Assembly (NCBI GenBank): GCA_028291305.1
Contig: JAQGII010000006.1
Coordinates: 1-5,969 of the forward strand
Direction of reading: 5' to 3'
Length of the DNA stretch: 5,969 bases
Source: Caulobacteraceae bacterium
GTDB taxonomy: Bacteria > Pseudomonadota > Alphaproteobacteria > Caulobacterales > Caulobacteraceae
This document shows, in pieces, positions 1-5,969 of the stretch (positions within the stretch are counted from its first letter, which is position 1; the number at the start of each line of letters is the position of its first letter). The translations under genes and the position numbers were made by a program. The notes beneath the pieces were generated by a model. It saw only the letters and a list, made by a program, of their open reading frames with translations. It did not search any database and was not told the DNA's origin.

Positions 1-2
1 TG

Positions 3-317
3 GGCAACTACCTGGCCAAGGCCCGCGCCGGGCGCGAACGCACCGACATCACCGCCGTGGAAACCCAGATCGGCGACGAGCAGCGCCGGCTGCGCCTGCT
101 GCAGGCCGAAGTGGCCCACCTGGAACAGCCCGAGCGGCTGGAGCGCCTGTCGGCCGCCGCCGGCCTCGGCCCCACCGCCGCCAAGCATGAGGGCGAGGTC
201 GATCAGCTGGCGGAAATCTCCCGCGCGGCGACGATCCCCGGCAAGGGCCCGCATCCTGCGCCCGCGCAAGTGGTGATCGCCGCCGCCGGCCCCGGCAGGA
301 CGGGGGCGCCGCAATGA
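3..317 (+). CDS. ftsL: Cell division protein FtsL, 3' part (5' end outside window)
   Basis: The frame is open from the first base and ends at TGA 315-317, giving 104 visible residues; the start and the expected N-terminal membrane helix lie upstream of the window. FtsL is a small bitopic inner-membrane divisome protein that pairs with FtsB through a periplasmic coiled coil, binds FtsQ, and helps activate FtsW/FtsI. The visible part starts just after where the helix should end and runs into a charged heptad-like coiled coil (about nt 40-155, with the stretch VAHLEQPERLERLS). After this comes a less ordered Ala/Pro/Gly-rich tail of about 60 residues. FtsL sequences diverge strongly, so the call rests on the coiled coil, small size and position directly before ftsI. 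A GTG at 57 in the same frame is internal, because the coiled coil continues upstream of it. The stop overlaps the ftsI start as ATGA. Confidence 0.85.
   Translation, partial: GNYLAKARAGRERTDITAVETQIGDEQRRLRLLQAEVAHLEQPERLERLSAAAGLGPTAAKHEGEVDQLAEISRAATIPGKGPHPAPAQVVIAAAGPGRTGAPQ
297..306 (+). promoter_or_regulatory. Ribosome binding site of ftsI
   Basis: A purine-rich stretch made of AGGA (297-300) and GGGGG (302-306) lies inside the end of ftsL. It ends 7 bases before the ATG at 314. It supports this start, together with the ATGA overlap and the lack of another good start nearby. In DNA this GC-rich, G-runs are common, so the site is only moderately convincing. Confidence 0.4.
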
Positions 318-2086
318 GCGAAACCGAACTGGGCGGCTACGCCCTCGGCGGGCGGGGTCTCGGCAGGATCGTCTGGGCGCTGGAAACCGCCTTCAAGAAG
401 GCCAAGGCCGAAGCCCAGGACGACACCCGCATCCGCATCTTCATCCTGCTGGTGCTGTTCGGCACGGCGTTCGGCTGCCTGGCCCTCGGGGCGACCCACA
501 GCGCCCTCTTTTCCGGCGCGGGACGCGGCAACGGCTATACGCCGGCCGTCGGCGTGGCGCGGGCCGACCTCACCGACCGCAACGGCCAGCTGCTGGCCGT
601 CGACCTGACCCACTACGGCGTCTACATCGATCCGCGCGAGATCTGGGACACCGCCGAGACCCAGCGCGTGCTGGGCGCGGCCCTGCCGGGCCTGCAGCCC
701 GCGCGCCTGGACAAGGCGCTGCGTTCGGATCGCCGCGAATATCTGCTGGGCGGCCTGACCCCCGACGAGAAGGCCAGGCTGCAGGACATGGGCCTGCCGG
801 GCGTCAGCTTCGAGGAGGAAGAGCGCCGGGTCTATCCGCTGGGCCTGTCGGGCTCGCACGTGATCGGCTTCACCGACAAGGGCGGCGCCGGCCTGGCGGG
901 CATGGAGATGGCCTTCGACGACCAGATCCGCAAGCAGGCGGGGCAGGGGACGGGCTTCGCCACCTCCCTCGACCTGCGCGTGCAGGCGGCCCTGGAGGAC
1001 GAGCTGGAAAAGACCGCCGTCAAGTTCGGCGTGCAGGATGCGGTGGGCATCGTCACCAACATCCACACCGGCGAAGTCCTGGCCCTGTCCAGCTGGCCCA
1101 CCTACGATCCCAACGCCCCGGGCGCCTCGCCCGCCTACAACATGGTCGATCGCGCCGCCGCCTCGGTCTACGAGCCCGGCTCGGTGTTCAAGGTCTTCTC
1201 CATGGCCATGGCCCTGGACTCCGGCGCCGCCACCCTGAACTCGACCTACAACGTCGAGAGCCTGCAGATCGGCAAGCGCACCATCCACGACTTCCACGCG
1301 GTGCACGGGGCCATCACCCTGCCGGAGGTGTTCATCCACTCCTCCAACATCGGCACCGCCAAGATGGCGCTGCAGGCCGGCGCCCCGACCCTGACCAGGT
1401 ATTTCAAGGCCTTCGGCCTGTTCGCCCCGGCCAAGATCGAGCTGAACGAAGCCGCCCGGCCGCTGCTGCCCAGGACCTGGAACGAGGGCACCGTCGCCTC
1501 CACCTCGTTCGGCCAGTCGATCTCGGTCAGTCCGCTGAACCTGGCCCAGGGCATGGGCGGCATCCTCAACGGCGGGGAGCTGGTGCCCCTGACCCTGAAG
1601 AAGGTCGATCCCGGCCAGCGGCCCAAGGGCGTGCGGATCGTGTCCGAGGACACCTCGCGCAAGATGCTCGACCTGATGCGCCTGAACGTCACCGCCAAGG
1701 AAGGCTCCGGCGGCAAGGCCGACGCGCCCGGCCTCAGCGTCGGCGGCAAGACCGGCACGGCGCAGCTGGTGATCGGCGGCAAATATTCCAAGGACCGGGT
1801 GCTGGCCTCCTTCGCCGCGGTCTTCCCCACCGAAGGCCCGCTCGACGCGGAACGTTATTTCGTCCTGATCATGCTCAAGGATCCCAAACGCCTGCCGGAG
1901 ACCTACGGTTTCGCCACCGCCGGCTGGAACGCCGCCCCGGCCGCGGGGCGGGTGATCGACCGCATCGCACCCTTCGTCGGCGTCAGGCGCACCTCTCCGG
2001 CGCTGGCCGCCCCCACCACGGTCGCCGCCGCCGCCAAGCCCTCGGGCGACGAAGGCTCGGCCGCCATCGACGAGACCGGACAATGA
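314..2086 (+). CDS. ftsI: Septal peptidoglycan DD-transpeptidase FtsI (PBP3, class B PBP)
   Basis: This 590-residue protein, close to the 588 of E. coli PBP3, cross-links new septal peptidoglycan as partner of the glycosyltransferase FtsW. It has a cytoplasmic segment (1-39, basic near 28-42), one membrane helix (about 40-62), a periplasmic PBP-dimer or pedestal domain (about 78-215, with DLTDRNG at 85-91), and a transpeptidase domain (about 240-557). The three penicillin-binding motifs are intact: S290-V-F-K293 with the acylated serine, S343-S-N345, and K479-T-G-T482. There is no PASTA domain. Residues 558-590 form an Ala/Pro/Ser-rich tail that looks disordered. In the usual class B motif RG-x-x-x-DRNG the glycine is alanine here (R83-A84). 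No cleavable signal peptide is seen, so the helix is a signal anchor. The start overlaps the ftsL stop by four bases and the stop overlaps murE by four, so expression is probably coupled. A PBP2 (MrdA) identity is unlikely given this neighbourhood. Confidence 0.97.
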   Translation: MSETELGGYALGGRGLGRIVWALETAFKKAKAEAQDDTRIRIFILLVLFGTAFGCLALGATHSALFSGAGRGNGYTPAVGVARADLTDRNGQLLAVDLTHYGVYIDPREIWDTAETQRVLGAALPGLQPARLDKALRSDRREYLLGGLTPDEKARLQDMGLPGVSFEEEERRVYPLGLSGSHVIGFTDKGGAGLAGMEMAFDDQIRKQAGQGTGFATSLDLRVQAALEDELEKTAVKFGVQDAVGIVTNIHTGEVLALSSWPTYDPNAPGASPAYNMVDRAAASVYEPGSVFKVFSMAMALDSGAATLNSTYNVESLQIGKRTIHDFHAVHGAITLPEVFIHSSNIGTAKMALQAGAPTLTRYFKAFGLFAPAKIELNEAARPLLPRTWNEGTVASTSFGQSISVSPLNLAQGMGGILNGGELVPLTLKKVDPGQRPKGVRIVSEDTSRKMLDLMRLNVTAKEGSGGKADAPGLSVGGKTGTAQLVIGGKYSKDRVLASFAAVFPTEGPLDAERYFVLIMLKDPKRLPETYGFATAGWNAAPAAGRVIDRIAPFVGVRRTSPALAAPTTVAAAAKPSGDEGSAAIDETGQ

Positions 2087-3537
2087 GCGCGCGCCTTTCC
2101 GACATCCTGCGCAGCGACCTGGCGGTCGATCCGGAGATCCGCGGCGTCACCGCCGACAGCCGCAAGGTGAAGCCGGGCTATCTGTTCGCCGCCCTGCCGG
2201 GCTCCAAGATCGACGGCCGCTCCTTCATCCCCACGGCGCTGCAGGCCGGCGCCGCCGCCGTGCTGGCGCCCGAGGCCATGCCCGAGCTGCCGGTGCCGGT
2301 GGCCCACGCCTGGGACGTGCGCCGCGCCTACGCCCTGGCCGCCGGCGCCTTCTACGCCGCCCAGCCGCGCACCTGCGTCGCCGTCACCGGGACCAACGGC
2401 AAGACCTCGGTCGCCGCCTACTGCCGCCAGATCTTCGACCGCCTCGGCCACAAGGCCGCCAGCATGGGCACCCTGGGCGTCTCGCTCAGCCCACTGGCGG
2501 GCGGCGACCAGCTGACCCCGCCGGGCCTGACCACCCCCGACGCCGCCGACCTCGCCGCCAACCTGGCCGACCTGGCCCAGCGCGGCGTCACCCATCTGGC
2601 GATGGAGGCGTCCTCGCACGGCATCGACCAGCGCCGGCTGGACGCCGTGCGCCTGACCGCCGCCGGCTTCCTCAACCTGAGCCAGGACCACCTGGACTAC
2701 CACGGCACCATGGGCGCCTATCGCGCCTCCAAGCTGCGCCTGTTCGAGACCCTGCTGCCGCGCGGCGGGGCGGCGGTGCTGAACGCCGACTCCGACGCCT
2801 ACGGCGCCTTCGCCTCGGCCTCGGTGATGGCCGGGCACAGCATCATGTCGGTGGGCGAGAAGGGCCAGGCGCTGAAGCTGATCGAGCGCGTCCCCACGGC
2901 CCACGGCCAGCGCCTGACCATCCGGTCGGCGGGCGAGACCTTCCACACCCTGCTGCCCCTGGCCGGCGCCTACCAGGCGTCCAACGCCCTGGTGGCGGCG
3001 GGGCTGTGCATCGCGGCGGGCGAGGACGCCGGCGAGGTGCTGGCGGCGCTGGAGCATATCGAGGGCGCCCCCGGCCGCCTGCAACGCATCGGCGCGGGCC
3101 CTCGCGGCGGCGAGGCCTATGTCGACTACGCCCATACGCCGGACGGCCTGGAGACGGTGCTCAACGCCCTGCGGCCCCATGTCAGCGGCCGGCTGATGGT
3201 GGTGTTCGGCGCCGGCGGCGACCGCGACCGCACCAAGCGCCCGCTGATGGGCGCGGCGGCGGCGCAACTGGCCGACCTGGTCCTGGTGACCGACGACAAT
3301 CCGCGCGGCGAAGAGCCCGCCGCGATCCGCGCCGCCATCCTCGCCGCCGCCCCCGGCGCCCTGGAGATCGGCGACCGGCGCGAGGCCATCAACGCGGCGG
3401 TGGCGCAGCTGCGCGACGGCGACGTGCTGGTGGTGGCCGGCAAGGGCCACGAGCAGGGCCAGATCGTCGGCGGCGTCACCCACCCCTTCGACGACATCGC
3501 CGAGGTCGCCGCGGCCCTTGGGGTCCGACATGGCTGA
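2083..3537 (+). CDS. murE: UDP-MurNAc-L-Ala-D-Glu:meso-diaminopimelate ligase MurE
   Basis: This 484-residue cytoplasmic Mur ligase uses ATP to add meso-diaminopimelate to UDP-MurNAc-L-Ala-D-Glu. All three Mur domains are visible. The N-terminal substrate domain (about 1-97) contains the typical VTADSRKVKPGYLF. The central ATPase domain has P-loop G103-T-N-G-K107-T-S, TTPD at 150-153, a MEASSHG stretch, NLSQDHLDYHG at 198-208, and K217 in the SKLRLF motif, which matches the carbamylated lysine of E. coli (K224). The C-terminal domain has GDRDRTKRP, the mDAP-selecting D405-N-P-R408, and G453-K-G-H-E457, which matches the mDAP-binding G464/E468 of E. coli. DNPR argues for mDAP rather than L-lysine. 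The ATG start is fixed by its ATGA overlap with ftsI and by good N-terminal fit. I see no strong Shine-Dalgarno sequence before it, so translation probably relies on coupling from ftsI. Nothing looks broken. Confidence 0.97.
   Translation: MSARLSDILRSDLAVDPEIRGVTADSRKVKPGYLFAALPGSKIDGRSFIPTALQAGAAAVLAPEAMPELPVPVAHAWDVRRAYALAAGAFYAAQPRTCVAVTGTNGKTSVAAYCRQIFDRLGHKAASMGTLGVSLSPLAGGDQLTPPGLTTPDAADLAANLADLAQRGVTHLAMEASSHGIDQRRLDAVRLTAAGFLNLSQDHLDYHGTMGAYRASKLRLFETLLPRGGAAVLNADSDAYGAFASASVMAGHSIMSVGEKGQALKLIERVPTAHGQRLTIRSAGETFHTLLPLAGAYQASNALVAAGLCIAAGEDAGEVLAALEHIEGAPGRLQRIGAGPRGGEAYVDYAHTPDGLETVLNALRPHVSGRLMVVFGAGGDRDRTKRPLMGAAAAQLADLVLVTDDNPRGEEPAAIRAAILAAAPGALEIGDRREAINAAVAQLRDGDVLVVAGKGHEQGQIVGGVTHPFDDIAEVAAALGVRHG
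3520..3523 (+). promoter_or_regulatory. Weak ribosome binding site deciding the murF start
   Basis: GGGG at 3520-3523 lies 6 bases before ATG 3530, a usual distance for a Shine-Dalgarno sequence. The same frame also has a TTG at 3518, which would add four residues but would place this G-run inside the gene. The G-run and the preference for ATG favour 3530. Confidence 0.35.
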
Positions 3538-4939
3538 TTGCGCGCCGCTGTGGACCTCACCGGAGATCGAGGCGGCGACGGGCGGACGGCTTGAGGGCGC
3601 GGCGTTCGCCTGCACGGGCGTGTCCATCGACAGCCGCTCGGTCGAGCCCGGCGACCTGTTCGTGGCCCTGGCCGGCGAACGCGACGGCCACGACTTCATC
3701 GACGGGGCCCTGGCCAAGGGCGCGGCGGGCGTGCTGGCCTCCAGGCCCGGCCCGGGCTCGCGCATCGTGGCGGGCGACACCCTGGTCGCGCTGGAAGCGA
3801 TGGGCGAGGCGGCCCGGCTGCGGGCGCCCGAGGCGCGGCGCGGCGCGGTGACCGGCTCGGTCGGCAAGACCAGCCTGACCCAGGCCATCAAGCTGGGGCT
3901 GGAGATGGCCGGCCCGGCGCACGGCTCGGTCAAGTCCTACAACAACCACATCGGCGTGCCCCTGACCCTGGCGCGGATGCCGCGCGGCGCGCGGCGGGCG
4001 ATCTTCGAGATCGGCATGAACCACGCCGACGAGATCCGGCCCCTGGCGCGCATGGTGCGCCCGCACGCGGCGGCGGTGTCCATGGTCGGGCCGGTGCACA
4101 CCGAGAACTTTCCCGACGGCGAGGCCGGCGTGGCGCGGGCCAAGGCCGAGATCTTCGCCGGCATCGAACCCGGCGGCGCGGCCATCCTCAACGCCGACAA
4201 CCGCTGGTTCGGGCTGCTCAACGACGAGGCCGCCGCCGCGGGGGCCAGGGTGGTCACCTTCGGTTCGGCCGAGGATTGCGACGCCCGGCTGACCGGCCTG
4301 CGCGCCATCGAGGGCGGCGCCGAGGTCTCGGCCCGGCTGCACGGCCGCGCCCTGAGCTTCCCCATCCGCCAGACCGGCGCCCACTGGGGCCTGAACAGCC
4401 TGGCGGTGCTGCTGATGCTGGAGGCGCTGGAGGTCGATCTCGACACCGCCCTGGCCGCCCTGGCGGCGTTCGCGCCCCTGGTCGGGCGGGGGGCCGAGCG
4501 CACGGTCACGACGCCGGCCGGCGCCTTTGTCCTGATCGACGACAGCTACAACGCCAATCCGGTGTCGCTGCAGGCGGCGCTGCGGACGCTCGGCGCCCAC
4601 GCGGCCAAGGGACGCAGGATCGCGGTCCTGACCGACATGCTGGAGCTGGGACCGGACACCGAACGCTTCCACGCCCAGGGGGCGGACATGGTCGTGGAGG
4701 CCGGAATCGACCTGGTGTTCTGCGCCGGGCCGTTGATGAAATTCCTCTGGGACGCCCTTCCTCCGACTCGCCGGGGCGGCTACGCCCAGAACGCGGCTGC
4801 TTTGGGGCCGCAGGTCGTACAGGCCATAGAGCCCGGCGACGTGGTGATGGTGAAGGGGTCCAACGGATCGAAGGCATCGGCCGTGGCGGCGGCCCTGGCC
4901 GCGCTCGATCGCGCCGGGACTCCAGGGGCGCACGGCTGA
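3530..4939 (+). CDS. murF: UDP-MurNAc-tripeptide:D-Ala-D-Ala ligase MurF
   Basis: This cytoplasmic Mur ligase (469 residues from ATG 3530) uses ATP to join D-Ala-D-Ala to UDP-MurNAc-tripeptide, completing the pentapeptide that MraY uses. The N-terminal domain (about 1-100) contains the [15 protein letters not shown] motif. The ATPase domain has P-loop G109-S-V-G-K113-[13 protein letters not shown] around N138-N139, and FEIGMNH at 159-165. The C-terminal domain has the family signature D337-D-S-Y-N-A-N-P344 and [10 protein letters not shown] near the end. GSVGKT and DDSYNANP separate MurF from MurE, MurC and MurD. The upstream TTG at 3518 would give 473 residues; ATG 3530 overlaps the murE stop by 8 bases and has a G-run at the right distance. 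The last 66 codons have unusual third-position A/T content, including an ATA at I433, although the protein looks continuous and intact. The stop shares one base with the mraY ATG (TGATG). Confidence 0.97.
   Translation: MADCAPLWTSPEIEAATGGRLEGAAFACTGVSIDSRSVEPGDLFVALAGERDGHDFIDGALAKGAAGVLASRPGPGSRIVAGDTLVALEAMGEAARLRAPEARRGAVTGSVGKTSLTQAIKLGLEMAGPAHGSVKSYNNHIGVPLTLARMPRGARRAIFEIGMNHADEIRPLARMVRPHAAAVSMVGPVHTENFPDGEAGVARAKAEIFAGIEPGGAAILNADNRWFGLLNDEAAAAGARVVTFGSAEDCDARLTGLRAIEGGAEVSARLHGRALSFPIRQTGAHWGLNSLAVLLMLEALEVDLDTALAALAAFAPLVGRGAERTVTTPAGAFVLIDDSYNANPVSLQAALRTLGAHAAKGRRIAVLTDMLELGPDTERFHAQGADMVVEAGIDLVFCAGPLMKFLWDALPPTRRGGYAQNAAALGPQVVQAIEPGDVVMVKGSNGSKASAVAAALAALDRAGTPGAHG
4704..4922 (+). 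promoter_or_regulatory. Candidate hidden control region inside 3' murF: GANTC cluster in a low-GC3 patch
   Basis: Three GANTC pentamers start at 4704 (GAATC), 4765 (GACTC) and 4918 (GACTC). Only two more were found in the whole window (1217 and 2788). In Alphaproteobacteria GANTC is the target of the cell-cycle methylase CcrM, is usually avoided, and is often found near regulated promoters. The sites lie just upstream of mraY, the last one 17 bases before its ATG, and overlap a stretch of unusual codons. No convincing promoter is seen: TTGGGG (4802-4807) and CATAGA (4825-4830) are 17 bases apart but match poorly, and no CtrA-type TTAA pair was noticed. The sites are directly visible; any regulatory role is inference. 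Confidence 0.2.
4924..4928 (+). promoter_or_regulatory. Ribosome binding site of mraY
   Basis: AGGGG at 4924-4928 lies inside the last codons of murF and ends 10 bases before ATG 4939. It is among the better Shine-Dalgarno candidates in the window and supports this start. A short inverted repeat (GCGCC at 4911-4915 and GGCGC at 4927-4931) overlaps its end, but small GC hairpins are common in this DNA. Confidence 0.5.
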
Positions 4940-5969
4940 TGTTCTACCTGCTCTACAGCTATTTCGCGACCGGCGACCACTCGGGGATGGTGCACTACGT
5001 GCCCTTCCTCAACCTGGTGAAGTACCTGACCTTCCGCACCGGCATGGCGCTGGTCACCGCCCAGGTCGTGATCGGGCTGATGGGCTCGCGCTTCATCGAC
5101 TGGATGCGCGCCAAGCAGGGGCGCGGCCAGCCGATCCGCAAGGACGGCATCGAGCGGCACATCATCGAAAAGGCCGGCACGCCCACCATGGGCGGCTTCA
5201 TGATCCTGGCCGGCCTGGTGGTCGGCACCCTGCTGTGGGCCGACCTGGAGAACTTCTATGTCTGGGTCGTGCTGCTGGTGACCCTCGGCTTCGGGGTGCT
5301 GGGCTTCCTCGACGACTACGCCAAGGTGACCAAGCAGACCACGGCGGGGGTCTCCAGCCAGGTCAAGCTGATCATCCAGTTCCTCATCGCCGGCGTCGCC
5401 GTCGCCGTGATGATGCGTTACGGCGTCCGCCCGCCCGGCGAGCCCCCGGCGCTGTCGACGTCCGTCGCCTTCCCCGTGTTCAAGAACCTGCTGGTCAACC
5501 TCGGCTGGTTCTACATCGCCTTCGGCGCCATCACGATCGCCGGCTTCTCCAATGCGGTGAACCTGACCGACGGCCTGGACGGCCTGGCCATCGTGCCGGT
5601 GATGATCGCCTCCGCCGCCTTCGGGGTGATCGCCTACGTCGTCGGCAACTTCGTCTTCGCCCAGTACCTGCAGGTCCATTTCGTACCCGGCGTCGGCGAG
5701 CTGGCGCCCTTCTGCGGGGCCATGATCGGGGCCGGCCTGGGCTTCCTCTGGTACAACGCGCCCCCCGCCAAGATCTTCATGGGCGACACCGGCTCCCTGG
5801 CCCTGGGCGGCGCGCTCGGGACCATGGCCGTGGCCGCCAAGCACGAGATCGTGCTGGGCATCGTCGGCGGCCTGTTCGTGATCGAGGCCCTCTCGGTGAT
5901 GATCCAGGTCGGCTACTACAAGGCTACCGGCGGCAAGCGCATCTTCCTGATGGCCCCGATCCACCACCA
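4939..5969 (+). CDS. mraY: Phospho-N-acetylmuramoyl-pentapeptide transferase MraY (3' end outside window)
   Basis: The frame opens at ATG 4939 and is still open at the window edge, giving 343 complete residues and two bases of another codon; by comparison with E. coli (360 residues) roughly 20-30 residues are missing. MraY is a polytopic inner-membrane enzyme that transfers phospho-MurNAc-pentapeptide from UDP to undecaprenyl phosphate, making lipid I. Family landmarks appear in order: N-terminal KYLTFR (28-33), G80-T-P-T-M-G-G86, catalytic D125-D126-Y in LGFLDDY, N208-L-T-D211-G-L-D214-G-L-A217, and M281-G-D283-T-G-S286, where D283 matches E. coli D267. The protein ends at the edge in MAPIHH, the start of the conserved HHH motif. 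Between these lie many hydrophobic segments (for example about 34-52, 86-100, 106-124, 143-158, 188-204, 217-240, 255-271 and 304-324), fitting the ten-helix fold. The start shares one base with the murF stop and has AGGGG upstream. murD would be expected next. Confidence 0.97.
   Translation, partial: MFYLLYSYFATGDHSGMVHYVPFLNLVKYLTFRTGMALVTAQVVIGLMGSRFIDWMRAKQGRGQPIRKDGIERHIIEKAGTPTMGGFMILAGLVVGTLLWADLENFYVWVVLLVTLGFGVLGFLDDYAKVTKQTTAGVSSQVKLIIQFLIAGVAVAVMMRYGVRPPGEPPALSTSVAFPVFKNLLVNLGWFYIAFGAITIAGFSNAVNLTDGLDGLAIVPVMIASAAFGVIAYVVGNFVFAQYLQVHFVPGVGELAPFCGAMIGAGLGFLWYNAPPAKIFMGDTGSLALGGALGTMAVAAKHEIVLGIVGGLFVIEALSVMIQVGYYKATGGKRIFLMAPIHH

Noticed and set aside
3006..3851. Open + strand frame spanning the end of murE and start of murF in another phase.
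   Set aside because: Its translation is an Arg/Pro/Gly/Ala-rich shadow of the two real genes and shows no domain.
3830..3875. The MurF P-loop GSVGKT instead of the GTNGKT-like form seen in MurE, as a possible altered active site.
   Set aside because: The lysine and threonine that bind ATP phosphate are kept, and GSVGKT is a familiar form of MurF.
4802..4830. TTGGGG and CATAGA with 17-base spacing as a sigma-70 type promoter.
   Set aside because: The -10 matches only three of six consensus positions and the -35 is weak; not enough to call a promoter alone.
4911..4931. Inverted repeat GCGCC / GGCGC before mraY, as a possible hairpin hiding its ribosome binding site.
   Set aside because: The stem is only five pairs with an 11-base loop, and such pairs occur by chance very often at this GC content.
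203..5967. Very long open frames on the minus strand covering most of the window (203-2083, 1903-3933, 3557-4933, 4780-5967).
   Set aside because: They lie antisense to well-identified genes and come from the scarcity of A/T-rich stop codons in high-GC DNA. Their translations are repetitive in Gly, Ala, His, Gln and Arg with no recognisable domain, as expected for mirrored GC3-biased codons.
1..5969. CtrA boxes, rho-independent terminators, tRNA genes, insertion sequences, CRISPR repeats or a new multi-gene system.
   Set aside because: I saw no TTAA pair, no hairpin followed by a T-run, no repeat array and no unassigned gene. All of the sequence is accounted for by five ordinary dcw genes.

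Overview
The window is a high-GC stretch (I estimate about 70% G+C) that is coding from end to end, with all genes on the + strand. It is the front half of the division and cell wall (dcw) cluster of an alphaproteobacterium. Layout: end of ftsL (3-317), ftsI (314-2086), murE (2083-3537), murF (3530-4939) and mraY (4939 to the window edge, 3' end cut off). There are no intergenic gaps. Every junction is a short overlap of 1 to 8 bases, which points to one transcript with translational coupling. No rRNA, tRNA, mobile element, CRISPR array, terminator or unexplained gap is visible.

The gene order ftsL-ftsI-murE-murF-mraY is the classical proteobacterial one. MurE carries the DNPR motif for meso-diaminopimelate, so the wall is of the Gram-negative mDAP type. 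The extreme GC3 bias, the GSVGKT form of the MurF P-loop, and the character of FtsI (long cytoplasmic N-terminus with a DDTRIRIF stretch before the membrane helix) and MraY suggest Caulobacterales (Caulobacter, Phenylobacterium or Brevundimonas type). That placement is by recall of family character, not by a database search.

The genes act together. MurE adds mDAP and MurF adds D-Ala-D-Ala to complete UDP-MurNAc-pentapeptide in the cytoplasm. MraY moves phospho-MurNAc-pentapeptide onto undecaprenyl phosphate to make lipid I at the membrane. FtsI cross-links the finished polymer at the division septum, where FtsL helps assemble and activate the FtsW/FtsI synthase.

I found no sign of a new biological system. 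The one signal the genes do not explain is at the 3' end of murF. The last 66 codons contain 13 A/T-ending codons, against 0 in 66 in mid-murF and 1 in 66 at the start of mraY. The same stretch holds three of the only five GANTC sites in the window (4704, 4765, 4918). This could be a regulatory element for mraY hidden inside murF, a recombined patch, or relaxed codon choice.
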